Shown here piece by piece: positions 28,133-36,586 of a DNA stretch of 64,000 bases. Every line of letters begins with the position of its first letter. Positions within the stretch are counted from its first letter, which is position 1. The DNA lies in assembly GCF_016735585.2 (NCBI RefSeq), contig NZ_JAERSE020000001.1:1-64000 (forward strand), written 5' to 3'. Origin of the DNA: Chryseobacterium tagetis. Lineage in GTDB: Bacteria > Bacteroidota > Bacteroidia > Flavobacteriales > Weeksellaceae. A program made the translations under genes and the position numbers. Under the pieces are notes generated by a model that was not told the DNA's origin, searched no databases, and saw only the letters and a program-made list of their open reading frames with translations.

Positions 28133-28405
28133 ATGTTAAAAAAACTAATACATATGATCTTTTTACCATGCAGCGAAGTGACTCTGCTCATGGAAAAACG
28201 CAATGCTGAAAACATTTCTCCAACAGAGAACTGGAAACTCAATCTGCATCTTAAAATCTGCAAATGGTGCAGAGCCTACAAACAAAAACTGGAAATTTTA
28301 GATGATATTCTGAAAAGAAAACTTTCTCAGGACAAAAAAGATAAAATTAATAATTCTGAAATTCAGGACTTTAAAGAAAAAGTTATTAAAAATTTAGATA
28401 TTTAA
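28133..28405 (+). CDS. Small zinc-finger-like protein, candidate anti-sigma factor
   Basis: This 90-residue protein has C13 in LPCSEVTLLMEKR followed by HLKICKWC near residues 39-46. The C...H-x3-C-x2-C arrangement is that of zf-HC2/ZAS anti-sigma domains, which bind zinc and can release their sigma factor on thiol oxidation. There is no membrane segment, so it would be a soluble cytoplasmic regulator. The C-terminal half is charged and helical. It lies 11 bases after the sigma-factor gene, which supports the pairing. I have not seen this exact protein described. Confidence 0.8.
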   Translation: MLKKLIHMIFLPCSEVTLLMEKRNAENISPTENWKLNLHLKICKWCRAYKQKLEILDDILKRKLSQDKKDKINNSEIQDFKEKVIKNLDI

Positions 28406-28442
28406 GACAATTATTGTCAGGATTTTGAAAATGTTCCGACTA

Positions 28443-28450
28443 TACTTTTG
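28443..28450 (+). promoter_or_regulatory. TAnnTTTG-type box upstream of the DUF417-msrAB genes
   Basis: TACTTTTG matches the housekeeping consensus and lies 34 bases before the DUF417 ATG. It suggests that these two genes can also be expressed from the primary sigma factor. Confidence 0.5.
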
Positions 28451-28484
28451 AAAATAAACAAAGTATTACATCAAAATCATTACA

Positions 28485-28934
28485 ATGAACGGAACTTTAT
28501 TAGAAATCAACAAAGAAAACCGAACGGGCAGAATCGGATATTATATCTCGATTTTTGGGGCTGCATTGATTTTGCTTTGGATCGGAATATTCAAATTCAC
28601 ACCGACCGAAGCAGAAGGAATACAACATCTGGTAAAAAACCATTTTCTCACTTTTTTCGTATATGATATTGTAAGTGTACAGACAGTGTCAAACGCTATC
28701 GGAGCGATAGAAATTATCATTGCTTTACTATTAATATTTAGTGTGAAATTTGCATCACTCAGAAAGTACGCTGCCATCGGAATGGTTGTAACTTTTCTTA
28801 CGACATTAAGTTATTTATTGACCACTCCGGGTATTTGGAAGACTGTAGACGGAATTCCTGTTACAGATTTCTTTATCTTAAAAGATCTGATGCTTTTAGG
28901 ATTTAGTTTAATGATTTTAAATGAAAAAAAATGA
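28485..28934 (+). CDS. DUF417 (YkgB/RclC-like) membrane protein
   Basis: This 149-residue inner-membrane protein has about four membrane helices and family features: [19 protein letters not shown] near the first loop, then [11 protein letters not shown] and [12 protein letters not shown]. coli RclC of this family helps survive reactive chlorine species, though its biochemistry is unknown. Its stop overlaps the msrAB start by four bases (ATGA), so the two are translationally coupled. That coupling to a methionine sulfoxide repair enzyme fits an oxidant-defence role. Confidence 0.9.
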   Translation: MNGTLLEINKENRTGRIGYYISIFGAALILLWIGIFKFTPTEAEGIQHLVKNHFLTFFVYDIVSVQTVSNAIGAIEIIIALLLIFSVKFASLRKYAAIGMVVTFLTTLSYLLTTPGIWKTVDGIPVTDFFILKDLMLLGFSLMILNEKK

Positions 28935-30064
28935 TTACAAATAAAAAAATAAAAATGAAAAATATATTAATACTGCTTGGAGTAATTCTGGGTATAGCAG
29001 TTTTTGCTAGAAGCTGTGGAGATGCCAAACCAAAATCCACAGACAATAAAAATGAAAATGAGACCATTATGGATAATAAAAACGTAAAAGAAATCTATTT
29101 TGCAGGAGGATGTTTTTGGGGAACTGAGCACTTTTTTCAACAAATTCGCGGAGTGGTAGGAACAGAAGTTGGATATGCCAACGGAAATAAAAAAGACCCT
29201 ACGTATGAGGAAGTGGTAAGTCATACCACAGGTTTTGCGGAAACTGTAAAAGTGAAATATGATCCTGAACAGGTAGATTTAAAATTGTTAATTGACTTGT
29301 ATTTTAAAACCATTGATCCTACAAGTGTTGACAAACAGGGGAATGACAGAGGAAACCAGTACAGAACAGGAATTTATTCAACAGATAAAGAAACGGAAGC
29401 TCTTGTAAAAGCTGAAGTCGAAAAATTAGCTAAAAACTATAATAAACCGGTGGTCGTGGAAACTATTCCTTTGAAAAACTTCTACAAAGCAGAAGATTAT
29501 CATCAGGATTATTTAGATAAAAATCCTGGAGGATATTGTCATATCGAACCGGGATTATTTGAAATGGCAAGAAATGCAAATCCGCTTCCTAAAAAACAGA
29601 CTAAAGAAATGAAATATCAAAAACAGGATAAAGCTGCCCTTAAAAAAGAATTAACCGCAGAACAATATAACGTAACTCAGGAAAACGGCACGGAAAGACC
29701 TTTCCAGAATGAATACTGGGACGAAACCCGTGAAGGAATTTATGTAGATATTACGACTGGAGAACCTTTATTTATTTCAACCGATAAATTTGAATCTGGC
29801 TGTGGATGGCCAAGTTTTTCAAAACCGATCACTAAAAATCTGATCGATGAAAAATTGGACAGATCAGCGGGTATGACGAGAGTGGAAGTAAGAAGTAAAA
29901 CCGGAGATGCGCATTTGGGACATGTTTTCAATGACGGACCTGAAGATAAAGGCGGACTTCGTTACTGTATCAACTCAGCTTCTCTGAAATTTATTCCAAA
30001 AGCGGAAATGAAAGCCAAAGGATATGGAGACTATATTTCTTTACTTGAAAAAGATAAGAAGTAA
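28931..30064 (+). CDS. msrAB: Bifunctional peptide-methionine sulfoxide reductase MsrA/MsrB, membrane-anchored
   Basis: This 377-residue fusion reduces both epimers of methionine sulfoxide in proteins. MsrA lies at about 53-205, with catalytic C61 in AGGCFWG. MsrB lies at about 230-365, with ESGCGWPSF and catalytic C346 in GLRYCINS. The MsrB CxxC zinc pairs are absent. An N-terminal hydrophobic segment (about 11-27, then RSCGD) targets it to the envelope as an anchored or poorly conserved lipoprotein. The ATG at 28931 couples it to the DUF417 gene; the ATG at 28955 is an alternative that gives a tidier signal. It is closed by the terminator at 30090. Confidence 0.95.
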   Translation: MITNKKIKMKNILILLGVILGIAVFARSCGDAKPKSTDNKNENETIMDNKNVKEIYFAGGCFWGTEHFFQQIRGVVGTEVGYANGNKKDPTYEEVVSHTTGFAETVKVKYDPEQVDLKLLIDLYFKTIDPTSVDKQGNDRGNQYRTGIYSTDKETEALVKAEVEKLAKNYNKPVVVETIPLKNFYKAEDYHQDYLDKNPGGYCHIEPGLFEMARNANPLPKKQTKEMKYQKQDKAALKKELTAEQYNVTQENGTERPFQNEYWDETREGIYVDITTGEPLFISTDKFESGCGWPSFSKPITKNLIDEKLDRSAGMTRVEVRSKTGDAHLGHVFNDGPEDKGGLRYCINSASLKFIPKAEMKAKGYGDYISLLEKDKK

Positions 30065-30089
30065 CTATATAATTAAGTAAGGTGTTTTT

Positions 30090-30116
30090 AAGACTGTCGA
30101 AAGACAGTCTTTTTTA
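30090..30116 (+). terminator. Terminator of the msrAB operon
   Basis: A 9-bp perfect stem (AAGACTGTC with GACAGTCTT) is capped by a stable GAAA tetraloop and followed by a T run. Confidence 0.9.
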
Positions 30117-30776
30117 ATTGTAAATCCACATCAGAACGGGTTTGGATGTACTTTTTAAGAGAGGATCAATTTCTCTTAAAGCACTGTTGGAAACTGTCGG
30201 ACAGCCCCAACCTTCGGGAGAACCTTGAGGATAGATCTCATGATCATCCATTTTTTCCCAGGAATGAAAAACAATGGCTCTTTTCAGTGCATTATTATTG
30301 GTTTCTTCTAAGCCGTGCATTAAATATTTTACTTTAATTCCCCATTCACTTATTCCTCTTTCCCCGATTTTATATTTTCCCAGAGAAGAAAGATGACTTC
30401 CGTCTTCATTGCTGAAACCCGGATTGTCTTTTGATTGTGCCCAACTCCAGATATAATTTCCGCAACCGTGGCCTACAAGATACTTTTTGGTAATTTTCTT
30501 TTCTTTAAAATCATAAATGAAAAAACGGTTTACGCCTGAATGTAAACTCATATCGATCAAAATACAAAAATCGGTATTGAATTTCTTCTCTTTACAAAAT
30601 GATAAAGCCTCTTTAGCTTTTTTATGAATCTTTTCAGTATTTAAAGATGGTTTTTCCTCTTTGGATGAGGTGAAAACTCTAAATGTATTTTTCTTACCAT
30701 CAGAACAGGATAAGCACAGAAAAGCTAATGTTAAAAAGCAATTTTTTATAATTTTAGAAGTTGAAAAGTGAATCAT
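30114..30776 (-). CDS. L,D-transpeptidase catalytic-like (YkuD_2) envelope protein
   Basis: This 220-residue protein has an N-terminal signal (about 9-24, ending LCLSCSD, a non-canonical lipobox). The family signature is readable: VGHGCGNYIWSWA, FSNEDGSHLSSLGKYKIGE, AIVFHSWEKMDDHEIYPQ and SPEGWGCPTVS, the last holding the catalytic Ser/Gly/Cys loop. The domain is that of murein L,D-transpeptidase-like proteins (PF13645), which cross-link or remodel peptidoglycan, though many Bacteroidota members are untested. It is monocistronic and convergent with msrAB. Confidence 0.85.
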   Translation of the reverse strand: MIHFSTSKIIKNCFLTLAFLCLSCSDGKKNTFRVFTSSKEEKPSLNTEKIHKKAKEALSFCKEKKFNTDFCILIDMSLHSGVNRFFIYDFKEKKITKKYLVGHGCGNYIWSWAQSKDNPGFSNEDGSHLSSLGKYKIGERGISEWGIKVKYLMHGLEETNNNALKRAIVFHSWEKMDDHEIYPQGSPEGWGCPTVSNSALREIDPLLKSTSKPVLMWIYN

Positions 30777-30858
30777 TTGGTGTTTTTATAGGTAAAGTTT
30801 AAAGATAGCTAAAAAGAAATTTGTTTGCAATTAAACTCATAGAAGAATCTTGTTCAAT

Positions 30859-31497
30859 TTAATAGTGAATCCTTTGCAACTGAAATCGTTCTTTGATGCT
30901 TAACATGGAAATGTTTAAAAATAATAAAAAACCAAAAATTATGTAGTAAGCTTTATTGGGAACATGATTAATAAATGTTTCAGGATTGATTAAATTTAAA
31001 GTGTTTTTTTCTTTATAATAACCTCCTACAACACCTCCACAAATAGATGTGTATTCTTTTTTAGTTTCAATTGGGTTTTTATAAAAATGAAGAGCAAAGA
31101 AATGATTGGTATTTTCTACATCAATTCCAAAAGTTTCTTGATGTGCAAGTTGCATAACATCCATTAAAGCAATAAAATCCTGATAAGTATTTTTATCACC
31201 AATTACGAACTCGATTCCTGTTTCTTTTTGATTTCTTTCCTGAAGTTTTTTCAATTCAGAAATATAGTATTGTTGATTTTGTAGGGCTGTGTTGGGTTTT
31301 ACAATAATTTTCTGATAATTCCAGTTTCGAAATTGTTCAAATGTATTATCAAAACTATCAGTGGATTTGTGTTTTGCGGGAAGCCCTAAATCCATCACAG
31401 TATACTGCGAATGAACTCGCTGACTCCCATAATACCAAAACAGAATCGGTATAAATAAAGCACTGATCAATCCGGGAACATAGAAAATTTTTCTCAC
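30859..31497 (-). CDS. Two-TM hypothetical protein downstream of an ABC exporter
   Basis: This protein of about 212 residues has a membrane helix at each end (near the N-terminus and again near the C-terminus, YYIIFGFLLFLNISMLS) and a periplasmic or cytoplasmic centre between them. The first in-frame codons are TTG at 31515 and GTG at 31497. I choose GTG because a TAAAA precedes it at a good distance, but the start is uncertain. The central region has two cysteines and no recognised domain. A terminator separates it from the ABC permease gene upstream. Confidence 0.75.
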   Translation of the reverse strand: MRKIFYVPGLISALFIPILFWYYGSQRVHSQYTVMDLGLPAKHKSTDSFDNTFEQFRNWNYQKIIVKPNTALQNQQYYISELKKLQERNQKETGIEFVIGDKNTYQDFIALMDVMQLAHQETFGIDVENTNHFFALHFYKNPIETKKEYTSICGGVVGGYYKEKNTLNLINPETFINHVPNKAYYIIFGFLLFLNISMLSIKERFQLQRIHY

Positions 31498-31541
31498 TGC
31501 AGTTATTTTTACCAAAACCGAATGAAAATTTTAAGCCAAAA

Positions 31542-31566
31542 AAAGTGATTCTAAATGAATCACTTT
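31542..31566 (-). terminator. Terminator after the ABC exporter genes
   Basis: A 10-bp perfect stem (AAAGTGATTC with GAATCACTTT) has a five-base loop and is followed on the minus strand by T residues. Confidence 0.82.
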
Positions 31567-31591
31567 AATTTAAAATCTTTTAATCAGATAT

Positions 31592-32437
31592 TTACCAGTC
31601 TTTTTTTCTTAAAATCCAATACGATCCGAAGATGAAAATTGCGCACCAAACCAGACAGGCAATAAGACTTTCCGTAGGGTAGTGGAATTCGTATTTTCCT
31701 CCTAATATTTGAGCTGCTTTTAATCGCATCATAGGATTTGGAATTAAGCTCGACATACTTTCCAAAGGCATAAGTTTGGTAAATGAAAATGTATTCTGCG
31801 CTTTTTCTACCATTTGCGCTCCGGTATGATGTTGAGATTTTACATATAATGCTATACTTTGAATAATCCCTTCAAGAATCCAAAGAACAAAAAGAGAAAG
31901 AAAAACAAAGACCGATTTTCTCAGTAAAATAGAAAGGAACATGAGGAAACAGAAGAAAGTAAACAGTTTTACAAAGTAATTTCCGATGAAGAACATCTCC
32001 TGAACAACCTTTGCAGACTCTGTTATCGTAGAATATTGATAGCCTAAAAACATAGTGATCGCAAACACAATTACGGTTGAAATAATCGTGAAAATACTGA
32101 TCGTTAATAATTTTGAACCAATAAACTCCTTTCTGCTTAAGCCGTCAATGGTATTTTGCTTAAACATTCGGTCACCAAATTCCTGACAAATCGAAAAAAC
32201 AATGATCAAACCTAAGAAAATTTTCAATAATCCAACAATCCAGGTGGTGAAATTCCAAATTTCCGGGAAATTATAGATTCCCTGCTCTTTTAAATTGACA
32301 GTTCCTCCGAAAAGATCAAAATCGACCAGTCCAATGAAAAGCAACGCAATAAGAATGGCGAAATATAAAATGGTAAAAATCTTGAACGGTCTATAGTTCA
32401 GGTTTTTGTAATATTCAAGTTTTAATAATTTTGTCAT
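31592..32437 (-). CDS. ABC-2-type transporter permease
   Basis: This 281-residue membrane protein has about six helices. The sequence begins MTKLLKLEYYKNLNYRPFKIF, and the permease core contains FSICQEFGDRMFKQNTIDGLSRKEFIGSKL, a cytoplasmic loop typical of ABC-2 permeases of the lantibiotic- or BcrA-type exporters. Its start lies two bases after the stop of the ATPase gene, so they form one exporter. The substrate cannot be predicted. Confidence 0.88.
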   Translation of the reverse strand: MTKLLKLEYYKNLNYRPFKIFTILYFAILIALLFIGLVDFDLFGGTVNLKEQGIYNFPEIWNFTTWIVGLLKIFLGLIIVFSICQEFGDRMFKQNTIDGLSRKEFIGSKLLTISIFTIISTVIVFAITMFLGYQYSTITESAKVVQEMFFIGNYFVKLFTFFCFLMFLSILLRKSVFVFLSLFVLWILEGIIQSIALYVKSQHHTGAQMVEKAQNTFSFTKLMPLESMSSLIPNPMMRLKAAQILGGKYEFHYPTESLIACLVWCAIFIFGSYWILRKKDW

Positions 32438-32439
32438 GA

Positions 32440-33342
32440 TTATTTTGTGTTTTTTACAAGTTCAAGGAATTGTGATTCAAGAGACAGTTTTTTCTTGTTC
32501 AGGTGGGATAAGAAAATTCCTTTCTCAGTCAGCTTCTGATTTAATGTTGAAGCCGAAATTGATGCGTCATCACGAACATGAGCCTTTATTAAATCATCTT
32601 CCTGAGTAATGGAAGTAAACCATTGAAGTCCATGTAGAGCTTCTGAAAGCTGCGTATTATTATCTGCTCTTAATTCAAAATATCCATTGTTGGACGTTAT
32701 TTCATCTACTCTTCCGCAATAAAGAGAAGTTCCTTCTTTTAAGACAATAACATGGCTGCAAATTTTTTCGATCTCATCCAAAAGGTGACTTGCAATGATA
32801 ATCGTAATGCCTTGTTTGGCAATATTGCTGATGATTTCTCGGATCTGGATGATTCCTTCGGGATCTAAGCCGTTTGTCGGCTCATCCAGGATAAGAACTT
32901 CAGGATTATTCAGCATGGCAGAAGCAATCGCAAGACGTTGTTTCATTCCTAAAGAAAAAGTTTTGAAGGTGTCTTTTCTTCTTTCGTATAAACCTACGGT
33001 ATTTAAAACTTCTTCAATTCTTGAATAAGGAGTATGTTTGATTTCTGCAACAATCTTAAGGTTGGTTTCCGCACTTAAATACGGATAAAAATTAGGTTGT
33101 TCAATGATAGCGCCTATTTTCTTCAGCGTGTCGGGATCGGTTCCTTTTTTGCCAAACCAATACCAGTCTCCGCTTGTTGGATTAATGGTTGAAAGTAACA
33201 TCCCGAAAGTCGTGGATTTTCCACTTCCGTTGGGACCAAGAAGTCCGTAGACATTTCCTTTTTCGACATCAAAAGAAATATTGTTTACCACAACTCTTTT
33301 GAATTTTTTCGTCAGGTTCTTTACTGATAAAATCTTTTCCAT
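32440..33342 (-). CDS. ABC transporter ATP-binding protein (BcrA/CcmA-type)
   Basis: This 300-residue ATPase has Walker A GPNGSGKST (near 36-44), signature FSLGMKQRLAIA, Walker B VLILDEPTNGLD and the switch His in IIASHLLDE. The C-terminal 80 residues after the core are the extension common in BcrA-type exporters for peptides, drugs or membrane-damaging agents. It is the first gene of an operon with the permease and is divergent from the AAA+ gene. Confidence 0.95.
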   Translation of the reverse strand: MEKILSVKNLTKKFKRVVVNNISFDVEKGNVYGLLGPNGSGKSTTFGMLLSTINPTSGDWYWFGKKGTDPDTLKKIGAIIEQPNFYPYLSAETNLKIVAEIKHTPYSRIEEVLNTVGLYERRKDTFKTFSLGMKQRLAIASAMLNNPEVLILDEPTNGLDPEGIIQIREIISNIAKQGITIIIASHLLDEIEKICSHVIVLKEGTSLYCGRVDEITSNNGYFELRADNNTQLSEALHGLQWFTSITQEDDLIKAHVRDDASISASTLNQKLTEKGIFLSHLNKKKLSLESQFLELVKNTK

Positions 33343-33432
33343 TGTAATTTGTTTTCCATAGTAGTAGTCTGTATAAATTAAGAAATGTTACAGAATTATC
33401 ATAAATCAATTTACATTTATTACTAAATATAT

Positions 33433-33440
33433 TACATTTG
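33433..33440 (+). promoter_or_regulatory. TAnnTTTG promoter box of the AAA+ gene
   Basis: TACATTTG matches the consensus exactly and lies 19 bases before the ATG. Confidence 0.55.
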
Positions 33441-33459
33441 GTAGAATTAATCAGTCACT

Positions 33460-34824
33460 ATGAAGTTAATTGAATTAGCAAAAGAATTAAAAGTTTCGGC
33501 AGAAGCGATCAAACAGTTTATTCAGGATTTTGATCTTGAACTTGGAGTTTGTATCAGTACCAATTTTGAAGTGAAAGAAGACTTTGAAAAATTTGCCAGA
33601 GAAAACATTGAATTTTTAAAGATTTACGAAAAAGATTTAGATAAAAACAAAACACTGGAGCAAATTGCGGAAACCATCAAGCAGCCCAAAGACAAGATAG
33701 AAAAAGCCATCAAAGAAACAAATCCGAATATCTTTGACAACGGATTTTTTAAATCTTCCATTTCAAGCTATGGAATTGATAATAAATTAGGAGGAAATTA
33801 CGAATTTGTCTACAGCTATTTCGGACACACAACCAGTCTCAAACAAAGAGATTTCATTGGATACAGAGATCTGTTCTTTTATATTTCCGGCGTTTTAGAA
33901 CCTTTTTTAAATCCTCAGCAGATTAAAGACTGGGGAATCAATAAACCGGCAGGAATCATCTTGTATGGTCCTCCTGGAAGCGGTAAGATTTTTTGGGCCA
34001 ATAAAATCGCTGAAATTATAGGATATAAGTTCAAAGAAGTGAAAAAACATTATCTCGGAACTTCTTTTGTAGACGGGAACAGAACCAATTTTAATGATTT
34101 TCTTTTAACAATGATGAAAGAAGATAAGGTGTTGCTTTTCTTGGAAGATTTTGAAGAAGTAATGATGGAAAGAACACCCGAAACAAATGTTGCTTCATGT
34201 AACCTTGAAACGCAGGAAATCATTCTTCATTATATCAGTAAATTTGAGCAGGAAGATCTCTTAATGGTAGGTTCAGCGAATTCAGTATCGGGAATCGATG
34301 AAGAAATTTTGGCACCGGGAAGATTTGATGTACTCGTTCCTGTATTTCCTCCCAATGCAGCCGAACGTTCAGAGATCATTCTCTTTGCCATGACAAGAGG
34401 GTTGGAAAATGATTCTTTACTGTATAAAATTCTTAAAAACAATAAAGCAGATAAAGTGCCTTTCTGGCAGCAGATTGCGTCTCAAATGAAAGTTTTTAGC
34501 AATACCATGCTTATTGATTTTACGCAGAGCCTGAAAAAAAGGATTAAAAACCTGTATCAGAGAACCAAAAATGAAAACTTAAAAATAGATCAGAATCTTT
34601 TAAATGGTGCATTAAGAGATGCTGGAGGAAAACTGACGGAAGAATATCTGGATCAGGTTGCAAGATTTTTGAGCGATGTCATTATTAATAATTACGATCA
34701 GTTTCAGTACAGAGTGCAAAGCTTAAAAACAGAATTGGATGCCTATAAAGTTGTCGAAGAACCGACAAGAGCGATAGGTTTCCATCATAATGGCGAAGAA
34801 GAGCAAAACGATAATAAAGAGTAA
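33460..34824 (+). CDS. AAA+ ATPase with altered Walker motifs and IF2-N-like N-terminus
   Basis: This 454-residue protein begins with MKLIELAKELKVSAEAIKQF, which resembles the small IF2-N helical domain. It has an AAA core at about 130-310. The Walker A is GPPGSGKI (170-177), with Ile in place of the conserved Thr. The Walker B reads LFLED (226-230), reversing the usual DE. Sensor-1-like N274 and an arginine-finger-like APGRFD with R288 are kept. The C-terminal region is helical and acidic. Nucleotide binding is likely; normal hydrolysis is doubtful. It lies 24 bases before the FAD oxidoreductase gene and may be cotranscribed with it. Function is unknown. Confidence 0.85.
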   Translation: MKLIELAKELKVSAEAIKQFIQDFDLELGVCISTNFEVKEDFEKFARENIEFLKIYEKDLDKNKTLEQIAETIKQPKDKIEKAIKETNPNIFDNGFFKSSISSYGIDNKLGGNYEFVYSYFGHTTSLKQRDFIGYRDLFFYISGVLEPFLNPQQIKDWGINKPAGIILYGPPGSGKIFWANKIAEIIGYKFKEVKKHYLGTSFVDGNRTNFNDFLLTMMKEDKVLLFLEDFEEVMMERTPETNVASCNLETQEIILHYISKFEQEDLLMVGSANSVSGIDEEILAPGRFDVLVPVFPPNAAERSEIILFAMTRGLENDSLLYKILKNNKADKVPFWQQIASQMKVFSNTMLIDFTQSLKKRIKNLYQRTKNENLKIDQNLLNGALRDAGGKLTEEYLDQVARFLSDVIINNYDQFQYRVQSLKTELDAYKVVEEPTRAIGFHHNGEEEQNDNKE

Positions 34825-34848
34825 ATCGTTATAACTCATAACTACGTC

Positions 34849-35955
34849 ATGAACAGCGTTTGGGAGCTTGATACCTTTTACAGAAAACGGGATATCATTA
34901 TTATAGGAGCTGGTTTTACAGGATTATGGACTGCGATTTCGGTCAAAGAGAAATTTCCTGAAAAATCAGTTCTGATTATTGAACGAAATTCAGTTCCATT
35001 GGGAGCTTCGACAAGAAATGCCGGTTTTGCGTGTTTCGGAAGTCTGACAGAAGTGATAGCCGATTCTGAGAAAATGGGTTGGGGAAAAACTTTGGATCTT
35101 GTAAAGATGAGGTTTGAAGGGCTGAAGAAAATTCAGACCCATTTTAAAAACTCAGAAATTGATTTTGAATTAAACGGAGGTTTTGAAATTCTTAATCATG
35201 ATAAACCTTTACATAGAATTGAGGAGGTAAATGAAAAATTAAAGTCAATTACAGGAACTGAAAAAAACTATTTTCTAAATCAAAATAAAATTAAAGAATT
35301 CGGACTCGGAAGATCTGAATATTTAATTGAAAATTCATGTGAAGGAAGTCTGCATTCGGGTAAATTACTTCAGAAATTAGTAGAAAAATGCCATGAATTA
35401 AAAGTGGAGTTTTTCTTCGGAGCGGAAGTGAAGAATATTTCTGAAAATTCAAACGAAATTGAAGTTCAGCTGTCTCAAGATATTTCGATTAAATCTGATC
35501 AACTGATTCATTGCACGAATGCTTTTGCTTCAACATTTTTAAAAGATGAAGAAATCATTCCGGCTCGCGGACAAATTATTCTGACGGAACCAATTGAGAA
35601 TTTAAAGCTAAAAGGAACTTTCCATTATGATGAAGGGTTTTATTATTTTCGGAACCTCGGAAACCGAATTTTATTAGGCGGCGGAAGAAATCAGGATTTT
35701 AAAACAGAAGAAACCACCGCTTTTGAAACCACAGAATTTTTGCAAAGTCACCTGGAACAGTTTTTAAAAGAAGTAATTCTGCCTAATCAGGATGTTAACA
35801 TTTCTTTGCGCTGGTCCGGAATTATGGCAATGGGCTCAGAGAAAACTCCCATTATAAAACAAATTTCTAATCGACAATTCTGTGCGGTAAGACTTTCAGG
35901 AATGGGAGTGGCACTGGCTCCGAAAATAGGGGAGATTGTTGCTGAAATGATTTAA
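34849..35955 (+). CDS. FAD-dependent oxidoreductase (DAO family)
   Basis: This 368-residue enzyme has the Rossmann FAD-binding motif IIGAGFTGLWTAISV near residues 17-31 and the DAO-family pattern STRNAGFACFGSLTE soon after. The C-terminal FAD-contacting stretch LRWSGIMAMGSEKTPII is also present. The family oxidises amines or amino acids; the substrate is not known. Close candidates are glycine or D-amino-acid oxidases and the puuB-like group. It follows the AAA+ gene by 24 bases and is followed after 14 bases by a small membrane protein, so the three may be one operon. Confidence 0.9.
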   Translation: MNSVWELDTFYRKRDIIIIGAGFTGLWTAISVKEKFPEKSVLIIERNSVPLGASTRNAGFACFGSLTEVIADSEKMGWGKTLDLVKMRFEGLKKIQTHFKNSEIDFELNGGFEILNHDKPLHRIEEVNEKLKSITGTEKNYFLNQNKIKEFGLGRSEYLIENSCEGSLHSGKLLQKLVEKCHELKVEFFFGAEVKNISENSNEIEVQLSQDISIKSDQLIHCTNAFASTFLKDEEIIPARGQIILTEPIENLKLKGTFHYDEGFYYFRNLGNRILLGGGRNQDFKTEETTAFETTEFLQSHLEQFLKEVILPNQDVNISLRWSGIMAMGSEKTPIIKQISNRQFCAVRLSGMGVALAPKIGEIVAEMI

Positions 35956-35969
35956 ATAATAGTGAATAA

Positions 35970-36455
35970 ATGGAATATTTACCTTTTGAGCATTTAATAT
36001 ATAAGACAAACTTGTCTGAACAAGAAGTATTGACAAGGCTTTCCGATTTTATTGATAAGAAAAAAATCCGGATATTCAGAAATAATATCACTAAAGAATA
36101 CGAAGGTACGATTGATGGAAATAGTTTTGAAATCAGTAGAATTATTAAAGGCAGAAACTCGTTCCAGCCTCAGATAAGCGGGGAAATTCGGCAAAATAAT
36201 TACGAAACACAAATTGAGATTAAAATGAGACTGCATTGGTCGGTATTTATTTTCTTACTATTTTGGTGTGTATTTGTATGCTGTGCTTTAATAATGATAT
36301 TTACGAATGGGGAAAAAATATCTGCAGTATCTTTTATGCCTTTACTAATGTTATTAGTAGCCTATCTCTTTACCATGTTTGGTTTCAAAATTGAAAGTAA
36401 AAGATCAAAAAAAGATCTGGAAAAAATGCTTGATGCTAAGATAATTAAGAAATAG
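35970..36455 (+). CDS. Two-TM hypothetical membrane protein
   Basis: This 161-residue protein has an N-terminal soluble domain (1-85), two membrane helices (about 91-112 and 121-140) and a lysine-rich tail. The early part (RLSDFIDKKKIRIF) is beta-rich. No family is recognised. It lies 14 bases after the oxidoreductase stop and is probably the last gene of that unit. Confidence 0.78.
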   Translation: MEYLPFEHLIYKTNLSEQEVLTRLSDFIDKKKIRIFRNNITKEYEGTIDGNSFEISRIIKGRNSFQPQISGEIRQNNYETQIEIKMRLHWSVFIFLLFWCVFVCCALIMIFTNGEKISAVSFMPLLMLLVAYLFTMFGFKIESKRSKKDLEKMLDAKIIKK

Positions 36456-36562
36456 TATTTAACTGCTTTCCCACCAACTAAAAATATCACGGATTAATTG
36501 TTCAGAATTTGTACTGGAAATATTACGCATAGTACATTATTCCTTACTCATAATTTTATCCG

Positions 36563-36570
36563 TATTTTTG
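36563..36570 (+). promoter_or_regulatory. TAnnTTTG promoter box of prfB
   Basis: TATTTTTG lies 16 bases before the GTG start. It places the transcript start downstream of any upstream coding exon, which argues against a frameshift leader. Confidence 0.6.
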
Positions 36571-36586
36571 CAAAAAATAAACAATC

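Noticed and set aside
28448..28666. 72-residue plus-strand ORF overlapping the DUF417 gene
   Set aside because: It overlaps the DUF417 frame, which has clear family motifs, and has no own features.
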